A stretch of 14,041 nucleotides of DNA from Pelagophyceae sp. CCMP2097 (lineage: Eukaryota; Sar; Pelagophyceae): NCBI GenBank assembly GCA_026770575.1, contig MU657170.1, positions 839,450 to 853,490 of the forward strand, read 5' to 3'. Positions 7,279-14,041 of the stretch are shown here, piece after piece. The translations under genes were made by a program, and so were the position numbers. The notes below the pieces were generated by a model. It did no database searches. It was not told the origin of the DNA and saw only the letters and a list, made by a program, of their open reading frames with translations. Position 1 is the first letter of the stretch. Each line of letters begins with the position of its first letter.

Positions 7279-7525
7279 TCACTGACGATCGATGAGGCGT
7301 CCTATAGGGCGTTTTCTTGGATGATTGCGCTCGCAACCGCTTTGGAAGTCGGCTTTCAACGCGTTGGCAATGTTCAGGCCCATCTTCTTGCCTCTCTCGA
7401 AGCACGTATTGGCTTGTGAGACGAAGCAGCCAAACGGGAATGGCGAGTCCCTTGATAAACTGCCCGAACGATCCCCGAGTTTCGGTGGCGTCCGGCTCGA
7501 AGAGGTCTTTGGCCACCCCGGCCCA
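7279..7525 (-). pseudogene. Coding-like fragment without a start codon
   Basis: On the minus strand a frame ends at TGA 7279-7281 and is open back to the palindromic element at 7524. It has no ATG until mid-frame, so a simple ORF scan would miss it. It reads PFPFGCFVSQANTCFERGKK and then MGLNIANALKADF, QSGCERNHPRKRP and GRLIDRQ. Third positions are mostly G or C, and the composition is more protein-like than in the overlapping frames. I do not recognise the family. Its upstream end coincides with the palindromic element, which suggests that insertion interrupted it or that it was carried beside it. Confidence 0.3.
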
Positions 7526-7700
7526 CAGCGGAGAATCGGCGATCCGACTGTCGCCGAACCCCGGACACTGTATATATATGAAGCGACACACGCGACCGGC
7601 CATAGGAGACCGGCAATCTCCTTTTGGCGATCGCATGTGTTGCTGCGTATTATTTATGGTCCGGGTTCGGCGACAGTCGGATCGCCGATTCTCCGCTGTG
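7524..7700. mobile_element. 177-base palindromic (fold-back) element
   Basis: The outer arms 7524-7566 and 7659-7700 (starting CACAGCGGAGAATCGGCGAT) are perfect inverses except for one extra C in the left arm. Beyond them the inner parts (TATATATGAAGCGACACACG against ATACGCAGCAACACATGCG) are still related, so nearly the whole element folds back on itself around about 7612. A truncated relative lies at 4451-4545. Flanks GCCACCCC (7512) and GCCACCTC (7700) are similar but do not abut both ends, so target duplication is unproven. No protein is encoded. Confidence 0.75.
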
Positions 7701-7996
7701 CCACCTCCCGCCGCAGGAAACTAAGGACCGTTCGACGATTTGACCGAGATACGACCTTCACAAAATGTCGGTGGTCAAAAAAGGACACGCAGAGCAAATC
7801 TTTCGGAGTTACGCAGAGGCCAGCCACGGGACCGCACGATGCCACCGAAATCACTTCCGTAGCTTCCACCGTCGGGTGCGGCCAGGACGTACCCCCAAAA
7901 GTATATTCTTTAGTGCGAGGTCAACCATCTCTCCTTCTTTCTAGGCTGTCACAACTGATATGTTGAACGGATCATTTTGTGGTGTGTTTTACGAAA

Positions 7997-8404
7997 ATGT
8001 TGCTCTTGGTCTCCCCCGGAAAAGGTCGTTTTTTTGAACGCGCATGGTGCGCCGCGCATGCGCGTCCCATAGACCCGTTGATCGGTGCCATGGGCGATCC
8101 GAAGGGGCTGAGAGGGCCCGGCGCGCAAACGTTCGGCGCGGAGACCGCGCGGCTTGAAAAAGAAGCCGGAGGAGGTCGGGACCGTTGCGCTCCCGGCGCC
8201 GTTTGCGACGACGACCGCGCCGCTGCGGTCGCCATCGGGGCCGACCGCGACGCCCGCCTCGGCGTCGTCTCGCCCGTCATCAGCGCTCACTACTGGGGGC
8301 TGACTGCTTGGGTCGTTTGCGGTGAAGCTAGCTTGTCCTTCAGGTTCCTGGGAAGAAACAAGCCGAATAGAATTAAAGTCAGATTAAGAACCTGGTCAGA
8401 TTAA
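7997..8404 (+). CDS. Unassigned reading frame, doubtful
   Basis: From ATG 7997 the frame gives about 135 residues (MLLLVSPGKGRFFERAW..., later AVCDDDRAAAVAIGADRDAR) and ends inside the terminal-repeat motif at 8369-8409. A minus-strand frame overlaps it fully (8280 to 7949), and neither contains a recognisable domain. The last codons come from a mobile-element end, so at best the gene is truncated there. Composition alone does not decide the strand. Confidence 0.2.
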   Translation: MLLLVSPGKGRFFERAWCAAHARPIDPLIGAMGDPKGLRGPGAQTFGAETARLEKEAGGGRDRCAPGAVCDDDRAAAVAIGADRDARLGVVSPVISAHYWGLTAWVVCGEASLSFRFLGRNKPNRIKVRLRTWSD

Positions 8405-8409
8405 GAACC
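8369..8409 (+). repeat. Terminal-repeat motif, tandem pair
   Basis: AGAATTAAAGTCAGATTAAG/AACC is followed by a second GGTCAGATTAAGAACC, the same arrangement as the left end of the element at 2279. With the inverse motif at 10181-10204 it could mark a larger element of about 1.84 kb. Confidence 0.6.
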
Positions 8410-8925
8410 TGGGGCCTATGGCGCCGCCGCCGGCGAAGCTTACGAAAGCCGGTCCCCGCTACGCCTGCCAGCGCGGAGAAGATTTTTTTTTTTGCCGACT
8501 TGGGCAGAAAAGTGCAGCAAAACCGGGCTCGAACCCGAAATCCGCGGGACGATTTTTTAGCTAGCATAGGGCTAGCAAGTGGGGTGTCCCAACACAGTAC
8601 GGTCGGAAGAAGCTTATGACATTGCACGAGCTGCGGCGCAAACACACATTTAAACACACAAAGAGAGCCCGGGGGGCCTCCGTCGGCATGTGGATTTCGC
8701 TTTGTTTTTAAACTATCTCCAACTGAAAAGTAGTCCAGACTAAAGGCACGAGCATAATTCTTAGACAAGCACTAGGCTAAAGTTTCTGCCTTTAAGGAAT
8801 CCGTTAAGCTTCGGGTGCTCAATAAAATGGATTTATTTATGGATCGGAAGCCTAGGCTAGGGAGCTTTCCGGCTTTTTTGGTGTTTTTTTGTGCGTCTGT
8901 CGCTTTTTGCGCGACACGGACCCCT
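8410..8925. other. No supported gene; possible degenerate B-box
   Basis: The minus strand holds GGGTTCGAGCCCG (8527-8539), which resembles the T-arm/B-box of a tRNA, with an A-run about 50 bases downstream. The T-loop is one base short and no matching D-arm or acceptor was found. At most a decayed tRNA-derived repeat. Confidence 0.25.
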
Positions 8926-9002
8926 CCGATGCTCGCCCTGAGAGGCGATAACGGCCAGGATATGGGTGGTCTCGGTTTATCGCCTCTCAGGACGAGCATC
9001 GG
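8926..9002. repeat. 26-base inverted repeat, 25-base loop
   Basis: CCGATGCTCGCCCTGAGAGG/CGATAA at 8926-8951 is repeated inversely at 8977-9002 with one mismatch (C against T). It could be a fold-back element or a transcribed hairpin. A T-rich run precedes it. Confidence 0.85.
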
Positions 9003-9329
9003 TGCCACAGAAGCCAAGCTCTGAAGAGCTTTAAAAAGCGCAGACTCCCGCGGAGAGTCTCTAGTTACTCAGGGGCGCGCGCACCAAACTTTTTGCTGCG
9101 GCGCGTCGAGCCCGAGGTGGCCCATGAGCGCGCGCAGTAGTGCCTCGGCCGAGCGCCCACAGCGCCCGCTAGGCGCGCCATAGGGAATTTCAGGGGACAA
9201 TTACCTTAAAGGCGGGAAATCTGTCTTCCTTTAGCCCAGTGAAGCGAAAAGGCCGCGCCGCGCTCGTTGGCGCTAAGTACTTGAAAGTCTCGTACAGGAG
9301 GGGGGGGTCAATATGAAAATGCCGCTCAT
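9003..9329. other. No supported gene
   Basis: GC-rich sequence with a small perfect inverted repeat at 9043-9061 (AGACTC/GAGTCT) and a G8 run at 9300-9307. No coding frame is credible. Confidence 0.35.
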
Positions 9330-9590
9330 TTTCTCACCTCCACAGGGCGTTCGGTGAACCTTGGAGTGGTTTGAAATGTCCGGGCTGACCCAAGGTGTCG
9401 GGCTGGAGGCGAAACTCTTCCTTTTTTCGCGTACCCTACGCGCAATCTCGATTTCAGCGTCGTCAGAAGCTGGTTTGAGGTGGTTTTCCGTTGTCTTCGT
9501 CTGAGTTCCGCCTCCCTGCCGCTTCGCTGGGGCCGGTTATAGGCCTTGGCCCCACCAGAGCCCGACCTTTTGACCTGTGGAGGTGAGAAA
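9330..9590. repeat. 17-base perfect inverted repeat bounding 261 bases
   Basis: TTTCTCACCTCCACAGG at 9330-9346 and its exact complement at 9574-9590. The interior has no reading frame of note. It is compatible with a small terminal-inverted-repeat element, but no target duplication is visible. Confidence 0.6.
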
Positions 9591-9609
9591 TAAGGCCCCG
9601 AAGTTAGAC

Positions 9610-9645
9610 TATGGGCTCCATTTTGTAAGTTATGGGCTCCATTTT
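9610..9645. repeat. Direct repeat TATGGGCTCCATTTT, 21-base period
   Basis: Exact copies at 9610-9624 and 9631-9645. Confidence 0.9.
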
Positions 9646-9980
9646 ACTTGAATTGTCCATACAAATCCGCAATTCCATGAAAATGATGTCAAGTTTTACA
9701 CCATTTTATAATCGATAGTGACTTAACGCGCGGCTGACCGAGCCCGCAAACAAACTTCCTTCGTCAGGGACCGCGCCGCCACCAGCCCACACCGTAGCGA
9801 CCAAAAGCGGCCCCATGCCTCGTTTGTAGCCCGAGAAATTTATATCTGAGTGGAATCCGTTTTATGTCGACCCCCTTTTCGCTCCTTGATGTTCAGTCTC
9901 GGCTGCCTCTTGGACCAAGTGGTTTTCTCACCCCCCTTGTATGTCCTTTTCAATGTTCGGCGATACCAGTTTTAAAAAAA
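9646..9980. other. No supported gene
   Basis: AT-richer sequence. A plus-strand frame starting at 9864 runs into the dispersed repeat at 9981, so its second half is repeat translation. Confidence 0.35.
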
Positions 9981-10204
9981 GGTTCTAAATCTGACCAAGT
10001 GCCTTTTAAAGAACCGATGTTCGTCCGGACTCTGCCTATGCTAAATTTCTCACAGGGGTCCTCCGCGGGCGCCATGATTTGGGGGTACCCAGGGTGGAGG
10101 GGGCCCATGCGCCTGCCCTGGCTGCGTCAAAACCGCAGACAGCGGCGTCGCCGGGCCTCTGATTTGTTTTCCGCTTAGCCGGTTCTTAAATTGACCTTTA
10201 TTCT
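9981..10204. mobile_element. Second copy of the 2426-2645 repeat
   Basis: It aligns with 2426-2645 across its length. Shared blocks include AGAACCGATG, CTCTGCCTATGCT, AATTTCTC, GGGCGCC, TGATTTGGGGGT, AACCGCA, GGCGTCGCCGGGCC and CGCTTAGCCGGTTCTTAAA. The right end TTTATTCT matches the terminal repeat. Many substitutions and small indels indicate an old split. Confidence 0.75.
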
Positions 10205-10360
10205 ACTCCCGAATATCGCTATAATCAGAATTACCCAAAATTACCAACCGGGGATTGGATATTACCGGCAAACGAACAATTTGCTTAGCATTGATCTTCA
10301 AAATACCCTAACATGCCATTAAAACGGGACATTCTTACGGTCCGCAGGCGCCCTCGGCGC
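10205..10360. other. Short gene-free stretch
   Basis: AT-rich, with TTACCAAC- and ATTACC-type short repeats; nothing else seen. Confidence 0.4.
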
Positions 10361-11444
10361 GGCGCCGTCGAGGATCAATAACAATAGGCTATAATATTGG
10401 GAGTACCCTAAACCGCCTTTGATTTCGGCACCGGCGGCGTCTCGGGCATGGCAGTCAGCCAATAGGAAAGCTTTTCTAAACGAAAATGTACAAGATGCAA
10501 GTTTGAGCGAAACTTTGACGCTAGGATGCGGGGTTTCTCTCGCAGGCCGAAACCCCCTCTTTAATTTACGTTGACTCGGTCCGTTCGGGCGGTGTCTTGG
10601 ATTAAGCTGGCGGGTTTAAAGCTGAAAGTTATCTGAATTTTAAGTGAGCTGGATTTTAAACTCAGTTTTAAAGCGCCCAAATCGAATGTTATCTACTCCC
10701 CCCCCCCACTTTTAAGCCAAAGAAGATGTCAGAACTGCTTAAAGGCGATTTTATCAAGTCTATTTTCAGGATGCCGAAGTGACATTATCGCGGCTGACTG
10801 GCCTCTTGGGGGGAACACCCTCCGGCGGCTCCACGGCGGCGGCTGAGTCCCATATAGGCCGTATTTGAAGCGAAAACGCCCCTGTGGTGCGACGGGGGAG
10901 CCTTGCAACCGCGGCGCAGCGCGCCAAGCGCGGCGCCGGCGTTGCATTCGCTTCATACTGCGACGGGCCCACGAAGCCACGGGCGGCGGCGCCGCCGCGA
11001 CGCGGCTGGCGGGTCCACCGTTTTTTGCGCGTGCAGCGACGCGCCCCACGACGCGGCCCCGTCGATAAATTGAGCCGAACTTCGAGACAGCGCACCGGGA
11101 GGCGGCGGGGGCGACTCGCCGCCGGTGCTGCGCGCCGCGGTGACGCCGCGGGCACCGAACGAGCCGCCCACCTTTACAGTAAGCGGCGCCCCGCGCCAGC
11201 GACCCCGGCTGTGCCTTTCGTTCAAACTTCGCCGCGCAGCGCGGGTATCAGCGCGGGCGCCGGCACCCACTGCCGAATTCAATTATCACCGGAGATCAAT
11301 TAACTTTTTTCTTAAAGGCTTATCGAAGAGTCGCCGAAACGATGCTCACTTCAAGGCGCGCGCGGGGTTTGCAGTGCCGAAATCAAAGGCGGTTTAGGGT
11401 ACCCCCAATAAAATAATATATTACTATTGATCCTCGACGGCGCC
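10361..11444. mobile_element. 1.08 kb interval with 70-base terminal inverted repeats
   Basis: The left arm 10361-10430 and the reverse complement of 11375-11444 agree at 62 of 70 positions, both starting GGCGCCGTCGAGGATCAATA and ending CGCCTTTGATTTCGGCA. Most mismatches fall in the AT-rich middle of the arm. The interior contains a C10 run (10700-10709) and a GC-rich block (10760-11260) with overlapping Arg/Ala-rich frames on both strands. None is recognisable as a transposase. The structure fits a non-autonomous DNA transposon with internally captured sequence. Target duplications were not seen. Confidence 0.6.
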
Positions 11445-12279
11445 ATCGTGTCGCCGTCGCGGGCTTGCAACTTCGCGGGCCAAAAAAATATTTGAAGGGG
11501 TCTGGAAAATCGAGGGTTCAGGGGGCAAAAAAATAGCAAAGTGTAGAATTGAAACCCACACCTGAGGCTAACTTCACGTGCGTAGTGTTGATTATTGTTT
11601 GTCGTCTCTCTCGATCAAGACGATATGTTGGTTTGTGCCAATATTAACCCTTAAGTATATAAACTAATCGTTATTACCGTACTTTGTTCGATCCAAGAAG
11701 CCCCCTTTGGAAGTTGGGATGGACATTCAACACACTGCCCAAAGCGAGTGGAGACACACCTTTGCACTGACCCCCAGCCTGAAGCTTGCATCGACAGCCG
11801 CCGAGCGCGCCCCGAGCAACACACATGGCCGTTGCGACTCTCGCTCGCCTCCGCCCCGGAGACAAAGGCAATGTCCAACTTTCAAGAAGGTCCGTCGAAC
11901 GTCCCCGTACGACTCTCTTCAGCCTAGGATCGATGCGCCCCACGTCTGCGTCGGCCCAGGCTCTGCGTCGGCCCGGGCTCAGAGTCGTCGCTGCCACACG
12001 TCGTCCGAGGCAAGCATGGAGAAGAGGAACCTTAAGAAAAGAACTGGAAACCTTTCTAAAGCATCGCCGCCCGCGCCGGCCTGCTCCGTCCGCGGCGGAC
12101 TACCAACGCGCAGCGGCCTATGGGTGGTATTGGGTACGAGTCCAGCGACTGGGAGCGTCCGAGGTTGCGATTCATAGGCTTTGGGCTGGCGATCCCGCCG
12201 TGTAACAAGGACCCAGAATAACTCACGTGTTTGAGCCACTGCTGTGCGCCGAGTCGAAGCATGGCCCTGGGCTCGACGC
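11445..12279. other. Long gene-poor stretch
   Basis: AT-rich from 11540 to 11690, then GC-rich. It contains an imperfect 18-base tandem pair near 11945-11980 (CTGCGTCGGCCCAGGCT, CTGCGTCGGCCCGGGCT). Overlapping frames on both strands in 11786-12240 have low-complexity translations with no domain, so I do not call a gene. Confidence 0.35.
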
Positions 12280-13571
12280 TCAAGCAGACCGGTGGGACGT
12301 GCCCGCGGGGCGCGTGTACTGTCGCGCGTACGACTCTTCCTCGTCGCCGCCGCTCGCCTTTTCAATGATGACCCACGCCCGCGTCATGCCGTAATCCTCT
12401 GTGAGCAGGCTGTACCAGCAGTCGATCCGCGTGTCCTTGCAGTAGAACAGCCAGCCCTCCTCGCGCGTCGCGCCGCGCCCGATGTATTTCTTTTTGAACG
12501 ACGAGACGTGCCAGCCGTCCGCGGCGATGTGCGCGAGGCGCTTGCCGACCCAGAACTTCTTGCTGCACTGCGACGCCCACGCCGCCTGCGACGCCCACGA
12601 CAGCGTCGGGAGAATCTGAAAGCCGTCGGGGACGCTGAACGGGCCGACCGCCGCCTGCAGTTGCGCCGTCAGGTCTTCGTTTTCCTCAGGAAAGTCCGAC
12701 TCCGCCCCGGAGTCGACGGGCTCGTCGTCCTTGTCGCACAACGGCAGTCCGTCGCCGGCGCGCTCCCGAGCGTCGCGCGCCTTGGCCAAAAGAAGGTCGG
12801 ATAATCTAATCGCCTTCGCCTTTTTCTTGCGGCCAGCTTTGCCAAGGTTGGACCGCTTCGGACAGCGCTTGGCCGTCGTCTTCCAGTGCGCCTTAGCCAC
12901 TTGGAGGATCCTCTCACATCCCTCCACGTCCGTCAACGCCGGGCCGTTCAACGCGATCATCATGAGCGCGTCGACGGTTGACGAGTCCAGGCAGTTGCGT
13001 AGCTTCGTCTTGACCATGGCCATCACCGAAAAGCCCGTCTCGCACGGCACCGACGACATGCAGAGGATGAGGAAGATGGAGAGGAGGACCTTGACGTCGG
13101 GGAGCGAAGTGCCAGCGAGGAGCTCGGCATACACGTCGCCCTCGGAGTCGGGAGTTGGGTGAACGACACAAAAAGATTCCTGGAGGTCAACGCGAGGCCC
13201 TTCTTCCAAATCTTCCACCGCAGCACCGCGAAAGCCAGCTGCTTCGCTGTGGCTTCTTTGTAGGCCGCAAAGTTCTTCACAGGGCCACGGTTTTGCTCGA
13301 ATTCCTCCCCAGTGTCCACGACTTTGACCTTGAACCACATGCTCGGACGCAGATTATTGGCGCCGTTGGGTGCCGGCCAATACTCTCCTTTGAGAACCTT
13401 GATGTCCTTTCCGAGCACGGGCTCGAAATCGACCTCTGACATGGAATCATCGTCTTCGTCCGCGGGGCGGCCAGCTTTCACCGGCGAGACTAGGATCGCG
13501 CCCTCGCCGGAGGCGCCTCTCTGCCGCCTGGTACGGTGCCCCTCCATCAGGGCGCCCAGCTTGCCAGGCAT
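12280..13571 (-). CDS. hAT dimerisation-domain protein without catalytic core
   Basis: The minus-strand ATG at 13571 opens a frame ending near 13227. A 47-base GT-AG intron (13226-13180, phase 0) joins it to 13179-12280, giving 414 residues; both exon lengths divide by three. Residues 139-195 match the hAT C-terminal dimerisation region as found in ZNF862-like proteins: LPDVKVLLSIF, SSVPCETGFSVM, KTKLRNCL, VDALMMIALNGP. A basic stretch at 218-238 (KRCPKRSN...GRKKKAK) looks like a nuclear signal. Residues 323-389 (WVGKRLAH, DGWHV, EDYG, WVIIEK) resemble a small Tudor/SH3-like barrel, and residues 52-90 may hold a related fold (WFKVKVVDTGEEFEQ). The DDE RNase-H core of an active hAT transposase is absent, so it is either a decayed copy or a domesticated binding protein. 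An unspliced frameshift is the alternative to the intron. Confidence 0.6.
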
Positions 13572-13997
13572 CTCAAAGGCTCTCTCGAGATCTCGGAGAG
13601 CGACAGTTCCGGAATCGACCTTGCACTGAGCACTTTGGCGCTACCTCGAGATGACGAATTCAGTTAAATCCAACCTTACTGCCAAATTAAAAGTCGATAA
13701 AGGCGCCAAGGACAGGTCGTACAACTTGGACAGTCGTGATGGGGCACCGTGCTTTCTTTAGTGCGTGAGCCCGGCGGGCTTTGCGGCCGTATACCGCCAG
13801 CGCACAGCTGTTTCAAAGTCTCTAATTACAAGAGCGCGCCGGAGGCACACGGAGGACCCGAAGGATACAGCCAAATCCCATTGCAATGCCCACGTAAATA
13901 ATTAAAATTATTTAACTAATCGCTGAACTTTCAAATCCTCCTTATCTTTATTTTTATTATTTTATTTTTTATTGAGCTATTTCTTTTTTCTTTTTTT
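13572..13997. other. 5' flank of the hAT-like gene, AT-rich to the right
   Basis: No other gene seen. CGCACAGCTGTTTCAAAG at about 13800-13818 repeats the first bases of element A (GCGCAGCTGTTTCAAAG at 903-919), without further similarity. 13895-13998 is strongly A/T-rich with T-runs. Confidence 0.35.
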
Positions 13998-14041
13998 TGC
14001 GGCCGACCAGATTCGAACCTGTGACCAAAAACTTCTTCTAT
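13998..14041 (-). tRNA. Possible partial tRNA or tRNA-derived repeat at window edge
   Basis: The minus strand reads GGTTCGAATCTGG followed by CGGCCGC, a B-box/T-loop (TTCGAAT) and a possible 3' acceptor strand. The T-stem ACAGG/CTGGT has one mismatch and one G-T pair. The 5' half would lie beyond 14041. An A-rich run follows on the minus strand instead of a T-run terminator, which suggests a tRNA-derived SINE or pseudogene. Confidence 0.3.

Noticed and set aside
7238..7636. Minus-strand frame starting MRSPKGDCRSPMAGRVCRFI
   Set aside because: Its first part is the palindromic element translated, and a similar peptide arises from the half copy at 4451; the frame beyond is less convincing than the other minus frame ending at 7279.
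8379..8768. 129-residue minus-strand frame
   Set aside because: It ends in the terminal-repeat motif, contains a degenerate B-box and has no domain or coding bias.
10729..11303. Several overlapping frames over 100 residues
   Set aside because: Arg/Ala/Pro-rich in all frames and on both strands; typical by-products of GC-rich DNA.
11674..12365. Overlapping frames on both strands
   Set aside because: No frame stands out, no domains, and no splice junction rescues a better product.
13800..13818. CAGCTGTTTCAAAG as a third copy of element A
   Set aside because: Only about 17 bases match and nothing beyond; may be an end fragment or chance.

Overview
The window looks like nuclear DNA of a eukaryote. 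It is mostly GC-rich with AT-rich islands. It has no operon-like gene packing, reading frames can be joined across short GT-AG introns of 47 to 74 bases, and it carries a PHD finger, a hAT-type dimerisation domain and a secreted protein with a GPI-like tail. A small marine alga of the stramenopile type (for example a pelagophyte) would fit. That placement is inference from gene style and was not tested by search.

Layout. 1-664: 3' end of a PHD zinc-finger gene on the plus strand. About 903-1245: dispersed element A, carrying a long hairpin. 1432-2069: frameshifted remnant of a transposon-type protein on the minus strand. 2279-2645: small element with terminal inverted repeats. 2661-3306: interval bounded by a 29-base inverted repeat. 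3677-4399: tandem array of five diverged units. 4451-4545: half of a palindromic element. About 5500-5858: element B, an inverted relative of A. 5870-6931: a probable multi-exon gene for a small secreted, cysteine-rich, Ly6/uPAR-like protein. 7279-7525: hidden minus-strand reading frame. 7524-7700: near-perfect palindromic element. 8369-10204: a second pair of the terminal repeats seen at 2279-2645. 8926-9002 and 9330-9590: further hairpin or inverted-repeat structures. 10361-11444: 1.08 kb interval bounded by 70-base inverted repeats. 12280-13571: minus-strand gene with a hAT dimerisation domain and no transposase catalytic core, best read with one 47-base intron. 13998-14041: possible tRNA-like end at the window edge.

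Most of the window is a mosaic of old, mostly non-autonomous mobile DNA with three credible gene loci set into it. I see no evidence that these genes work together. The recurring theme is inverted-repeat and palindromic DNA: at least seven independent structures. In the A/B pair the hairpin arms differ between copies yet still pair within each copy.
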